Of a stretch of DNA of 64,000 nucleotides, positions 32,640-44,794 are shown one piece after another. Below the pieces are notes generated by a model that made no database searches, had not been told where the DNA came from, and worked only from the letters and a program-made list of their open reading frames with translations. Positions within the stretch are counted from its first letter, which is position 1. Every line of letters starts with the position of its first letter. Made by a program: the position numbers and the translations under genes. Origin of the DNA: Gymnopus androsaceus JB14 (lineage: Eukaryota > Basidiomycota > Agaricomycetes > Agaricales > Omphalotaceae); assembly GCA_009733575.1 (NCBI GenBank), contig ML769734.1:1-64000 (forward strand), read 5' to 3'.

Positions 32640-35600
32640 AAGGCGGAATCGATTCCGCAACTTGTTCCCATACTTCATTTCCATTGCCCAAAAAGGCTTC
32701 ATGGGCAAGCCAACTATGCTACAGACGCTGCTGGGCAGGCCGTCTCAGTCTTATACATTCCCTCAAGACAAAGACTATCATTCTACAAAGGCCCATATGC
32801 TGAATGTAGCGGACCAACGGATTTCAGAGCCAAATTCCGAGCCTTCTTCCACGCCGGTACGCATGTAATGATACTTTTGAGTTTTCATTGGTTCCTGACT
32901 TGCTTGTCAGACAGTGATGATGGGAACAACAAATGAAGCTCATTCTCTTGAATCGCACGTCATTAGTTCACTTGGCTTTGACAACGAATGTAACAGCTCT
33001 GACGAGGACATCTTCTACACTCCCAATACTACTCCCCGCGAATCTATGGCCTCTCGTTCGGATTTGGCTCGCGAACCGATGATTGCCACCAGAACTCCTC
33101 TCACTTCACGCTCAACCACCACTTCTATGTCTTCCAATTCTCTCGACGGTCATTCTATATTCTCGCTAGATTCCAACCCAATCTCCTGACTCGACTCAGA
33201 TCACGACTCCGAATGTCTCAGATTCTGGTCATTCTCATCGAGCGAAACGGGCTCCTCTGACTTATACTGATGAAGATTGGGCCAAGGATGTACGCTGGCT
33301 TGCGCCGCCTACGTCTTCTACATCCTCCATGAAATCTTCTAAGAAGAAGAAAGCAGCTAGTGCTACATCGACCAGCTATTACATTGCTCAACTGCCTCCC
33401 AAAATCATACCTCAGCTTCCGCCTCCGCCTCATCCACATCCTCGATCTCGGTCTCGAATAAAGCCCAGGTCCAAATCAATGACCAAAGCTAGCCCCAGCA
33501 TCATGGGTGCCCTTCTCGAGGAAGAAGACGAGGATAGGGAATCCGCGCATCGTACAAGCCAGGCAAGTCTACGCTCTTCTGCATCAGCATCAGAGCGACT
33601 CGCCAGGAGCAATTCCTTAAACTCCTCTTCCACGCGTCCACGCACGTCCAACTCATTGAAACGGCAAAACAACACACGGCCACATTTATCCCGCCGAAAG
33701 TCACGATCCTTGGAGGATCTCCAGCACATTCCAGCACGGGCTTATTTGCCCGGATCCGCATCAGCTCCCGGAAGTTCTTTATCCCTCATTCAATTCCAGC
33801 ACATCCTATGCACCCTCCATTCCCTCATCTGGCACTCCAGGATTTACATCTCTGACCCTGCCTCGTGCTCCTCAGCCTGCTTTCACGCCGAATTCTAACA
33901 GTAAACGTGTTAGCGTCATCGGAGGTGCGGATGGAAAGATAGACTTGACGAAAAGTGGGATTGCGCAGACTACGATGGCTACAGTGGAGGTGACGAAAGG
34001 ACTCGCGAGTTCCAAAGGTATCTTTGGATTCGGTTCTATTCTCAGTAGAGCCAGAAGTCGGAGCGTCTCTGCAAAGGTAGTAGGCACCGGTGCTACGTCG
34101 GATGAAGGACCGAGGTCTTTCCGTTCGAGAAAAGCTGGTGCTGATGCAGTTCTGAGCTTTACTAGCTACCGCCGACCACCGGATTATATTCCAAGTCGGT
34201 AGCGTATTGGTGCAAGTGTGGGCTGTAGCAGTTGATGGGGTTGATGCCAAGTTGTCTGGAGTGGTTACTTCGAGAGTAAGAGGAAGAGCTGGGACTGGAT
34301 TTTTCCTCGACACCCCGAGCGAAGTACCAGTGAGAACCATACTACTCGTGTAATCGTCACCCCCTAGCAAACCTGGACTATTTCGGAGCGTTAGCGTCAG
34401 GAGCAAGCACAAACGATCTGAGAGCGATGATTCAGGTCGAAGTTTGAGTGGACAGAGTCGGATAGAGCCTGACGTCGGTTATATACCCGGTCGCTCTTTT
34501 GTTGGCAGGATTTTGGATTGTGGGTGGGATGTTAAAGACGAGGTGGCAAAGAAAGGAGAGTGGGTGGTCGGGTTATTGGACGTTAAAAAGGTGAGAGCCG
34601 TTCTTATTTCTTGACGATAAAACTTATCGACTCTATTCTAGTGTGGTGCCTTGCAAGAGTTCATAGTAGTCGATCGGCACAGGGTTCATACGATCCCTCA
34701 TCCTTCGTCGGGTTTCAGCGCTGGCAGATAGTTCAATATCACCATCTTCTCCTTACAACCAACCCCAGAACTCATATCCATCTCCTCCCAATTCATCATC
34801 TCCCTCTACACCAAATCCCCGCACTCCCTTGCGAGCCAACTCCCTTGCTCGACCAGGTCGTCCAACAAACCTCAACCTCAATCCTCCACTCACACTTGAC
34901 GAATACGCCCTTCTACCCCTTTGTGGTGTATTTGCCTATCGCGCTGTCCGTACTCTCGCCTACGCTTTCGGTAAACCCCTCATCAGCTCCGTCGATCCTT
35001 TTACTCAGGGCCCATCCACCAAACATATCGACGAACACCATGGTTCTCGGAGACGAGCGTTGGTTCTTCGCGGGCACGACGGTGTCGGTGCGATGGCAGT
35101 ACAAATGCTCGTGCATAGGGGATGGAGAGTTTCTGTGCATGCACCTTTGTTGGATCCGGATCTTGAGGAAGGGTCAGAGGAGGAGAGGGTATATATGGAG
35201 AGTGTGGAACGGAGGGTGAGGAGATGGGGTGCGGAGGAGGTGGTTTTTGATGATGGGGGATCTGGGTGTGCGGATGGAGGAGGTGAAGACTCGGAGGGTG
35301 CAGCGCCTGTTGTGAGGGTTATCGAAAGGCTCGTGGGGGATGGAGATGTATTTGATGCGGTTTTAGATACGGTCGGTGGGAAGGAGATATGGGAGGCTTC
35401 GGAGAGGCTCTTGAGGAATACGGGTGTGTCTGCGCCGGATCCGCAGAGTGCTATATCTCGTCCTGGATTGAAGCGTGGGTTGAGTCTACGGAAGAAGAAG
35501 GATCCTGGTGCTGGTGCTGCTGTACAAGGAAACCCTAGTCAAGGAACGGGTCAATTCACTACCCTCATCGGCGATTTCCCTGGTCGCCCTATACCCACAG

Positions 35601-35953
35601 CTGGCGATCATTTCAAAGCAGGGTTGAGGTCGATGAAGAACACGCATACGCAGATAACTGCACAGGACGGGACGGCAGCCGACGACCTTTCCAAGAAAGG
35701 TGGCCATGGAAGAGTGGGGTATGCGTGGGTCAGTATTGGGCAGGATGTCGATTGGGAGGGGGAGGATGTAAGGGATAGCGTGGCTGCTGTTTTAAAGATG
35801 GCGATGAGTGAGGGTGTGCGTCCTTGGGTTGGGGAGAACACAACACACAGTAGGTGTTCTCGAGTTGTTCCATTTGAACGGACACCGCAGATCTTTGTCG
35901 CTGATGGTCCTCTGGGTAATGGAGGCACGGCGGTGGTGAAGCTCGTTGAATGA
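32640..35953 (+). CDS. Long protein with a medium-chain dehydrogenase/reductase-like C-terminal half
   Basis: The N-terminal half is Ser/Pro-rich and disordered (SQSYTFPQDKDYHSTKAHM, DEDIFYTPNTTPRESMASRS, SASERLARSNSLNSSSTRP). The second half carries MDR features: VLVQVWAVAVDGVDAKLSG, GRSFVGRILDCGWDVKDE, GALQEFIVVDRHRVHTIPHP, LTLDEYALLPLCGVFAYRAV and a nucleotide-binding turn LRGHDGVGAMAVQML. An intron at 32857-32910 is clear, another at about 34591-34640. The reading needs at least five one-base corrections (about 33181, 33778, 34198, 34345, 34700). The final 374 codons (34829-35953) are open. The start is uncertain. Catalytic activity is doubtful: I see no zinc ligands, and long low-complexity inserts interrupt the fold. 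Confidence 0.6.
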
Positions 35954-37277
35954 TGTGTTTAGTTTCGGATTTTTTCCTTTGGGTTGTTGGGTGTAATGTT
36001 TTAAGTATACGATATTCACGATGGTATTCCTATTCATATCCCACACACGGTACTACGACGGATCTGCTACTTAATGGACTTTACACAGGCATTTGACTAT
36101 CTATCTACAGTAGTAATTATTTCTTAGACATGTAATGTGATTTTTGTGCTACCTTGAAGAACGAGAAGAAGCACTTGACGACAACTTCCAGGTTCTTGAG
36201 GTGACAGGTCGCGTTAAATGTTACTGTAGAGGTACTAACTTCAGAGGTACTAAGCGTGTGAGGACGCTTCACACGAAGCATGTTTCATCAGCCTTTGCAA
36301 CTCATCTTCACATATTTTTAAAAACCAGAGCACCTGCGTATAAATCTGAATGGCTACATCAAATGTGTCTGCCCCATCAATGTCTCATGAAACTGCTTTG
36401 AAGTTGATTGATAAAATAATCTGATATCATAATGAAAATGACTATAATCATAATCCTTCCTCTTCCATTCCTGTTTTCTCTATGCCCTCTTCTTAGTGGA
36501 GCTATGTTCACTCCCACTTTTTAATGATAAAAAGAAAACTGCTGCCAAGTATCTTGTCAGCCAGACTCTAGAGTATGTTGAGCATCCATGACCTTTGAAG
36601 GTTTGCCACTTTACACCACAACATCAGCAACCCACATTCAGTACTGGCAGTGCACTGTTCTAGACTTGAGCTAGTAGCTTTTTTTACATCTTGATTTATG
36701 TCAACCAACTTGTTGAGTAATAAGCAGGCTCAATCATTACAACCCCAGCAGAGGAGAATCAAGTATCATGATGAATGGGGGCAAGAATAATTAATTGGTA
36801 AATTGTATCTACATACCTCCTATCTGCCTCATAGGAGGTATGTATTGTTGGAATATTCAAAGGTATTTTCATCTATCTATTCATGGAACACTTTCTCATA
36901 GTATCCACTCTGTTTGTATCACCATCCCATGCACTCCACATCATCAGCAAAACCTGTATTTTCGCTGGAGAAAACCAATACATTTGGAGCATCTCTGGAG
37001 CAAGGGTACCAATTCCAGAGAGCTCTGGAGCTCTCTGGAGAAGTTTGACAGCTTGATTGACAGCTGTCAAGCTCTGGAGCTTTCTGGAGATCTTAAGCAA
37101 AAATACAGGTTTTGCTGATGATCTATTGTCTTGCAGTCTCCACCTAGTCTCTTGCTGTATCCACTTACTATCTTGCAATACCCACTTTACCATATGCACA
37201 GTAGCCACAGACTGTTAGAACCATACTTGTTCATGACCTATGGCACTATAGTTTATACTATAGTGATCCAATAATGA
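35954..37277. other. Intergenic, no gene recognised
   Basis: AT-rich spacer. The notable structures are a perfect 13-bp inverted repeat (ACATACCTCCTAT, 36811-36823, against ATAGGAGGTATGT, 36831-36843) and a cluster of CTCTGGAG words at about 36980-37090. Short open frames here show no protein character. Confidence 0.5.
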
Positions 37278-37522
37278 TATACTGTATCAATTCAACCATA
37301 AGTTCCCGTAACTGTAACACCGGCCCCAGGAACTTAGTCATTTTGAGAATCATAATGCATAACTCCACTCTGCTCAAATTTGGTAAAATCGTAACACTAA
37401 AGTCAAAAAAAGTGTTAAAATTTTTCTGTAACACAAATTCTTGCCTCGGGAACTTCATTTTTTCAAGTTCCCACCATAATGCATAACACCCTGGGAACAT
37501 ACAGTTGTATCAATACAGTATA
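37278..37522. mobile_element. Probable MITE with about 30-bp inverted repeats
   Basis: The left end TATACTGTATCAATTCAACC and the right end, read inward, TATACTGTATTGATACAACT, stay similar to GTTCCC. The outermost TA could be the target duplication of a Tc1/mariner-type element. The interior is non-coding. Confidence 0.6.
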
Positions 37523-37707
37523 TTGAAAGTCTATTAATGAATAGACATCAACAAGGGTGTATTGCTGTTGGCAGACCAATTGTTAGGCAACCTATAGGTG
37601 CTGAGTATGCACTATGAGCAAATGAATTCAGTAATAAATATGTTGGGTGATCAAGGCCTTGATTGCTGTAGACAAGATTTATGGGAACAATCTATTGTAT
37701 TGAGATG

Positions 37708-38147
37708 TGTTGAACAGCAAGTGAGACCAAATGGTGAAATCACATTACTAACCAAGTGTAGAGCTTGAGGGATGAAATAGTTGTGAGAGAGCTTAGTATT
37801 GTCAGATGGGACAGTGAAGCAGTAGTATGCAGAGCAATAGGGACTACAGGTAAACTACTACAGCTTATACACTAAACATCTGTAAAACTGTACAGTACCC
37901 TAAATCTAATAATAGGTAGAGTATTGGTAAGTGTCCATGTGGACAATGGTCCCTACAATGTGATGTATGTATATACATCAGCAGTTGATATCCTACCTAT
38001 AATCACATGTACATAAATAGCGAATGACATTAATCAAATGATATCAACACATAGGAATGTGATTTTGGTGATTGGTAAGCCAATGTTGAATGTCACAGTA
38101 CAAAGTACCTGATCATGTGTCCATGATCGCAAGTGTATCTTTCAACA
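37708..38147 (-). repeat. 3' LTR of a Copia element
   Basis: It runs TGTTGAAC...TTTCAACA, with inverted ends TGTTGAA/TTCAACA. On the minus strand it is preceded by the purine tract GCAAGGGGGAG (38148-38158), the expected primer site for plus-strand synthesis. The 5' LTR is not in the window. Confidence 0.65.
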
Positions 38148-39307
38148 CTCCCCCTTGCTAAGATCAATGGATTGGCGGGGATATGTTTTAAGGGATCTTT
38201 AGATGAAAAGAAAAGAAAATCTATGTAAGAAGGGCAACAGGAGCTCTAAGGCCAAATCTACTGAGTATGTAACAAAAGCCGGTCCTGCTATCAAATCTGA
38301 AGCCATTAAAGGCACATGTGATTGGAGGATAGAGACTTCTGTGCTTTGCTACCATACATTGGAGGAACATGAAGTCTGAGGATGGAGAAGCAGTTCACGG
38401 TGGCTGGATCCAAGACCAAACATGAGCTTGGCCTTTGGTGATGTTGCCTGCAACATGTTCTTGACTATTTTGGGCTCAAGGAGCTCAATGATTTTGCTGC
38501 CCGGTCATCTAAAGTCCCTGGATCAGGGTATGTACTTTGTGGAACGTTAATTTCCTGAAGGGTTTGTTTTCTTCGAAGTTAATGCCCAAAAGATTCATAA
38601 ACTTTGCAAATTTAATAAGTGCAAGATTTTTTGTGAGAATATCTGCAATGTTATCTTCAGTGCAAACATAAAACAGTTCAACTTCATTCAATTTGACTCT
38701 CTCCCAAATGTAATGAAAGCATATATCAATATGTTAGGTTCTTCTCTCTTGAATTGGATTCAAAGCAAGAAAGATGGAACCTTGATTTTTGCCCAGTAAT
38801 GGTAAAGATTGAATTGAAATTCCAATCTCATTGAATTGAAATTCCAATCTCATTGAATAGAGATCGGAGCCACATGAGTTGTCAACATGAGTCAGACAGT
38901 GCCATATATTCGGCCTCAGTGGAAGAAAGCGCAATGGTCTTCTGTTTATGGGAAACCCAAGATATTGGACCATTCACTAATTGGATGATCATCCCAGTAT
39001 GGGATTTTTGATCATCAGGATCAGATGCCCAGTCAGAGTCGCAATAGGCTAAAAAACCAGCATCCAAAAGACCATCAAACACAAGTTCATAGTTCCTGGT
39101 ATACAACAGGTAGCGCAGGATATGAAGTGATTTGGCGTAACAATCTTTACTTGGATTTGCAGAGTATTGACTTAGTTTGATAACCGCAAAAGCAACATCA
39201 GGACGTGTGCCTAACATGCACGTACCTATCCATGTACTAACACAATTGTAGTATATCTGTTTTTGTCCATGTTCTAGGTACTTCATATACACAGCTGTTG
39301 ATTCCAT
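38148..39307 (-). pseudogene. Copia polyprotein, 3' part (reverse transcriptase end and RNase H)
   Basis: Reading from 39307 down: GTCMLGTRPDVAFAVIKLSQ, then the RNase H block YCDSDWASDPDDQKSHTG, ISWVSHKQKTIALSSTEAEY and MALSDSC, continuing in another frame with LMWLRSLFNEIG and FYVCTEDNIADILTKNL. These are classic Copia motifs. The frame shifts at about 38880 and again before the last block. Everything upstream (gag, protease, integrase, most of the reverse transcriptase) is absent, so the element is 5'-truncated and dead. A non-coding stretch (38159-38508) separates the stop from the LTR. Confidence 0.85.
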
Positions 39308-39309
39308 TC

Positions 39310-39971
39310 ACATCTGAGGATATATCTGTTTTCATCCATGTTCTAGATCAAGGCCTCTAACATGAGTGATAGGACCAAAGATTTCCAATTCCTTACACCT
39401 GTGCCTATATAAAATGTACTACCAGCCAATGAAAGACTTATTTTCACCATGTAAGTGGTACAATGAGAGCAAGTATAGATATCAGTCAAGGTCTCTAGCA
39501 ACACATCTGCAAAAGTACCCTATTGCCCATGGACACACAAGTAAAACCCAGGTACTCTCAGTGTGCCTGGAACACCCTCTATTAGGGATGCCCACCGTTC
39601 CCATAGCACAGTGAGTACAGGTGACCGCTATGGATACAATCATACAAACCCATACCATTGGGGAATTTGGAGCTCATGCTATGGCACAGGTACAGTATGG
39701 GTAGTCCCCCATACATTCTCTTACTCCAGGGTACAGGCCTAATATGTGAGACTTTATTGGGTTTTATTTGTACCCAGAAGAATACTCTTACAAACCTTTA
39801 TAAGATGGAAATGATTTTCTCCTGGGGCTCTTATTTGGCCTGTTAGTAGGGACTAGCAGGTGATCTTTTCTCTTACATTTTTTTTCTTCTTTTCATTTCT
39901 TTTGTGTCATACATATGGTAGCTACATACTGTAGATATGGTTTATATACAATACTTCATACATACCCTAGC
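39310..39971. other. No gene recognised
   Basis: It contains a partial echo of the Copia fragment (ATATCTGTTTTCATCCATG at 39323 against TATATCTGTTTTTGTCCATG at 39253) and short frames without protein character. Probably transposon-derived. Confidence 0.4.
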
Positions 39972-39973
39972 TA

Positions 39974-40227
39974 CAGTGATGCGCAAATCAAATCCACACC
40001 CCCCGATTTGGAAACTTGGCGCTTAAACTTTTCTTGGATTTTTTTTTGTACACTACACACTGTATAGCATGTCTAGTTTACTCTAAATAGTTATATGTGG
40101 CAATATGAGCTCTTCAAAACCTCAAAATTGGATAATTCTGAGCAGTGGAACAACGAAGCAAGGTTTCTGGGCCAGTGACGTAAGGACTTCCAAATCAGGG
40201 GGTATGGATTTGATTTGCACATCACTG
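39974..40227. mobile_element. Tc1/mariner-type MITE with about 40-bp inverted repeats
   Basis: The ends are CAGTGATGCGCAAATCAAAT and, read inward from 40227, CAGTGATGTGCAAATCAAAT. Pairing extends to GATTTGG. TA flanks both ends (39972-39973, 40228-40229). The CAGTG start is typical of Tc1/mariner. The element is 254 bp and non-coding. From 40228 to 40884 I see only degenerate sequence with frequent stops. Confidence 0.8.
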
Positions 40228-40884
40228 TACATAAAATTATGAGTACATACTGCAATGGTATTATTCGATCCCATCAAAAAGCCCTGAGAAGGCACGGAAA
40301 AGGTACCAGAAGGCTTCCAGCGGAACTACGGGTGATGGGAGCTTGTAATCACTGCCTTAATTGTATGGAGAATCAGTCAAAAAGAAATTGGAGTCTAAAA
40401 TGCATGACCTATGAGCAAGCATTGTTACTACCAAATTAGTGAGCGTTACATTGGTGGCTTCCGACGGCTTTGTCTCTCTCTGATTGAAACTCTTTCCATG
40501 GTTGACAGCCCTTGGTGCATTCTTGAAGAGTGCAGACTTCCCTTTGATGGCAGGAAATCTACGAAAATCTCATTTGGTCTCCAATGGAAGTATGGCCTGG
40601 ACAGAGTCTCTTTGTGCTTCTCTTGTGTACTGGGCTCTATGATTGGTTAGCAAATGGCCTAGGGTGCATTTCTTCTTTGAGATAGGATGATTTCCTGCTG
40701 ATCTTATTGTAGATGACATTGCAACAATGGGAACATGGAAAGTTCTAGTCTACAAGGTGGCAAATGAGTTCAATTTGGCCTTGTTTTGACTTTGGACTTT
40801 GAAGATTTTGAGGTAGCATGAGGTACTTAGAAAATTTGGTATAAAGTCCCTCCAAGCCCAACCATATTGAACTGACAACCCGCT

Positions 40885-42806
40885 ATGCAGGACAGCCTCT
40901 TGTCGAGTCATTCACTGCCATCTCTCGGTCATTACCATCCATACATGCAACGCAAATGTACATTGCGTTCCAAACGTACATTGCATTCCAGCGTCCCCTT
41001 GAACACCTCAATACCCAAGCTTAAATTCATCCCTAAAAAATATAACTCTCGATTGCCCATTAATGACGAGCTTTATGCTACAGATCCTCATCCGGAAGGG
41101 TGTGATCTCTACCTACAGCAAGCCCAGCAGCTCTGGAAGCGTAAGCAGCTTGCCACCCTTGATTGAGGGAGTGAAAGTTACATTCAGTGGAACTGGTAAG
41201 CCTCCCTCGTTCTGTCTTATAGATTCTTATGTCTCATATCAAGTTTTATAGTGGTTCTCTGGGGATGCTCAAACTCAACATTGCTCTCAGAACTGACCAA
41301 CTTGTGGAGCCTGCTTATTGTCACCATGTTATGAACGGTCAGAGGGACCCCTCATGGTGTAAACTCGTCGTTGTTTGGCAACACCCAGAAGACCCAAACC
41401 TTGAAGTTGTCAGGTATATGATGCCACTAATGCATACCTGCATAGCCCGTTAGTTCATTTCTGTTTTTTAACCCGCTATGTCCTAAATAGCTTGAGCTTT
41501 GTAGACCCCATTTATCCCCCGCAACTGCGCATGCAAGGTTGTCAACCTCTCATGGCACCATACATTCCTGAAGATAGTGACCAAGACAATGACAATGAAG
41601 ATGATGACAATTTGGAGTTAGAGAAAAGCTACTCCTCCATTCTGTGCCCAAAACCGCGTATGATTTTGGCTGCTAGCACTGAAGGAGATGTGGAAGAAGG
41701 AGAGTTTGATTGTGCTGCATTGCTGAGCCTCAACCCCAACCTTGTTGTCGGTCAGTAACCCTTGCTTTCTCCTCTCACTATTTGCATCTAATATAAGCTC
41801 GTAGCTAATAACGGCGTTACTTTCAACACCAATCTATTTGTGTATAACCATCTTGATGTCAATATCCTTTCCAGCAACCTCCACACTCAATTCGGTTACA
41901 CTCCCAGCTCAACCTTCAGTTCAACAAGGAGACCATGGGAACAGCTTTCCTCACCTTCTACACCTACAAAAAGGAAGTCATTTTATTCCAAAAAGGACTC
42001 CGAGATCCATAAACTAACAGGTGCGTTAACTCTTCCATGCCAAACATCACTTATTAACCCTCCTATTAGATTCTGTGTTGGTGGAATCAATTCTTGATGC
42101 TGCTGAAGAGGGTTGCTACCACGACAACCCTATCTCTCACCCCTCGTTTAATGTCCAAGAGCCGGAAACAATGCCTGTGTGTCTTCAGGCTTACCATCTG
42201 CCCGGTGCCATCAGCTTTGCATTGAACCAATCAGACTATTCTTGGTGTAGCAATGTCGGAGTGGCTATCTGCCAGCTCAATGGCCTCGTTGGTATTAGTC
42301 TTTTTGAGTTCTGCGAGCTCCGAAAGCGCATTCTCAAGTGTCTCTCTTGCTTGTGCTACTTCTCCCTTTATGGATATCAGCGCCACATTGAGCATACCAT
42401 GGTGTGCTGAAACACCCCTACCATGGAACCTGGTAAGTTGTTCTACCTCCTCTTCTACATTTAATGTTCTGACTTGCTCTGTTTAGCACCTGATCTTACC
42501 GGGATTTTTGATGCAGTACCTTTCAACATCGAACAGCAGTTTCCTGCACACACACCTTGTTTTCACAATGCTTCTGCTACCAACCCGATTGGCGTTGGGT
42601 GGTTGACTTGGAACTCCCCTGCTGGTGTCACTCATGATGTCTGGGTGCAGCTTATTACGAGTTGGTGCAGGTGTTCTGGGGCTTGTGATCATGTTCATAG
42701 CTTCAAGGCCCATATGGATCATCTGCTTGAAGGTCCCTGTGCTGCTTTCGGAGATGAGGCAGTTGGTGTATTCCCTCCCGCAACAGAAGAATCTGCTGCA
42801 GCATAA
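40885..42806 (+). CDS. Multi-exon hypothetical protein in transposon-rich DNA
   Basis: Coherent exon-like blocks, separated by GT-AG introns, read: YNSRLPINDELYATDPHPEG (about 41038), LRTDQLVEPAYCHHVMNGQR (about 41290), LSFVDPIYPPQLRMQGCQPL with a long acidic stretch (41490-41750), NGVTFNTNLFVYNHLDVNIL (about 41808-42020), DSVLVESILDAAEEGCYHDN and FALNQSDYSWCSNVGVAICQ (about 42071-42300), and finally GIFDAVPFNIEQQFPAHTPC and GWLTWNSPAGVTHDVWVQLI, stopping at 42806. I do not recognise the family. Blocks of this kind sit among transposon genes in mushroom genomes, so a mobile origin is likely. Exact exon ends were not resolved. Confidence 0.4.
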
Positions 42807-43121
42807 GTTGTTATTCTGGATGTGGCTGTGCTTTTCATTGTTCATTCAAATTTGTTTGTGTTCTTGCCGCTACATACAGTATGTAGTACAAAATTTGCAG
42901 GTCTTACTTCCATAGTCTCCAAAATATATCCTCTTTTTGAAACTCAAATGCTATTTAATACTTAATGCTTGCATAGCATAGCCATTCCATAAACAACATC
43001 TCAATTTCTGCAGTGGGAAGTATGGCAGGCAAACCTGACGCCAATTGCTCTTCATGCGCGTCGCGCTTGTTTCTTCTGTAACCTTACACATAATATAGTA
43101 TGTACACATTTGTTGGGAAAT

Positions 43122-44579
43122 CTATTCCATTGGAATCTGTGGGCTCGACATAACCAACTCGGAGTCTTCCGTGTCCATTCCAGCTTCGTATGCTCCTACT
43201 CTGAATGCTCCCCGGTTATTTTTGTAGATGTTTCTTGATTCAACGATCCCTCTCAGATCATTCATTTCCATTTCTGTGTTGAACCTATCCAGGTCCTTAT
43301 TGCCATTGCCATTGCCAGGCCCGAGATCGTCCAAGACCTGCATCTCCTCATCCGTGTCCCGCAATTCCTGGCATAAACTACTGCTTGACTCGTCATCAGA
43401 CTGGTTGATTTCAACAGCCTCGCCATCATCAGAGGTAGCAGTACCACGTGAAGGAGGTAACGGAGATGAATGCAAGTGTGAATAAGACGGACGTGGGGGC
43501 AATGACTGAAGTCTCGATTTGTGCCGTGGTTCAGTATGAGCCCGCAATTGGGGGGAGGAAGTTGCTTCAGCAGTGGAGGAATTCAAAAGAGAAGGAGAGT
43601 CAGAGAGCCTAACGGTGGTAGTAGACAAGCCTGCAGATTCTAATCTCAAAGAGCGTCCAGAACCAAGGTGGACAATGAGCGGAGGCTTGAATGGAGGCTG
43701 GTCATCTTCATCATCATCAAACTTATAAGAGTAAGAAGGAGGAGGAGAAGATTTCTCATCCACAGTGAGGTCAATAATTTCCATAGCTTTGTCCAAATCA
43801 TTGACCTCCATTTTGGTGTTGGAGGGAAACTGCGGACTGGTGTTTTGAATCACTTGGGGTAGACATTGTGAAGGTTCAATATTGTCCATGGTGATCAAAT
43901 TGTTCATCACCATCGTCATGGCATTCTCTGTCTCCCCCTCTGTCAATGCTCTCTTCTTGCCCTTGCCCTTCATCTTCAATGTTCCATCGCCGTCCCTATT
44001 AGCTTTCGCAGATGCAGGGTTTTCTCAATCAACACACATCCCATCCATATGCCACAAGATCCTCTTCACCACAAGCCTCTCCGCACAAAGCTCGTTAATA
44101 GCACAATTAGCAAACTCGGCTCGGGCAGTGCGGCAGTGTGGATTTGGTGTCACCTGCTGCGTGGTGGATTGGGAGTCATTACTACTAGAGGAAGAGATGA
44201 TTGTGGGGAATGAGGAGGCGTTGGCGGATGGAACGGAGAAGAGCTTCAGACAGGAGCGTGGAATTGGGTGGTATCATTTCGTGCCAGATGTCAAGCTCAC
44301 AGCGGAAGCGCAATCAGAAGTGGGAACCTCAATGTCAAGTGTTTTGTCTCTAATGGCTGTGGCCGTTGTTGTAGTTGTGGAAGCAACAGCAGCAGTTTGG
44401 GCAGTATTGTCTAAAACAACGGCCAAGTCTGATTCCAGTGAGACAGAAGCGTTTCCAGTGACATTTGACATAGGTTTTGGTGCACTCGAGGATAGGCGAG
44501 GAGAAGAAACATTCCCATGATTGGGAAGGGCATGTCGAGTGCCGAACATGAGGATTTGGGAAGAAATTTTTGGATCCAC
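43122..44579 (-). pseudogene. Ser-rich hypothetical protein, interrupted
   Basis: The 3' part (43122-43979) is an open frame with KGKGKKRALTEGETENAM near its start, a SUMO-interaction-like acidic patch (MEIIDLTVDEK), several Pro/Ser runs and a GNGNGN stretch. Upstream in the same frame lies FANCAINELCAERLVVKRIL, followed by a single TGA before ENPASAKANRDGDG. Another Ser/Thr-rich block (44274-44579) has SQILMFGTRHALPNHGNVSS. The lone TGA could be a mutated CGA. No domain identified. An antisense frame (43882-44520) is open but reads like a shadow. Confidence 0.4.
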
Positions 44580-44794
44580 GCGTACTTGTCCTATGTGACA
44601 GGAATTTCTGCAATATAAAGTTCATAATTAGTGGAATGGAAAGCTCTGGAAGATGTTTTACCCACTCTGTCATTGTTGATGCTATTGCGGGTACCATCGC
44701 CATCAGTCTTGCTTCCACCGGCTTTGTAAACTGTGCCAGTAGAACTAGACTGTACAAATAAGACTGAGCTCATTGAACTAGTAAAAAGTTAGGC

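Noticed and set aside
32473..32691. Minus-strand frame of 72 codons (MGNGNEVWEQVAESIPPWS) and competing plus-strand frames, one with a MED6-like look (LEQSPYFDKMTSAHR)
   Set aside because: Neither could be extended into a convincing gene; similarity was too short to assign.
43882..44520. 212-codon plus-strand open frame
   Set aside because: It starts with a hydrophobic run but is antisense to a Ser/Thr-rich minus-strand reading with better protein character; no domain is visible.
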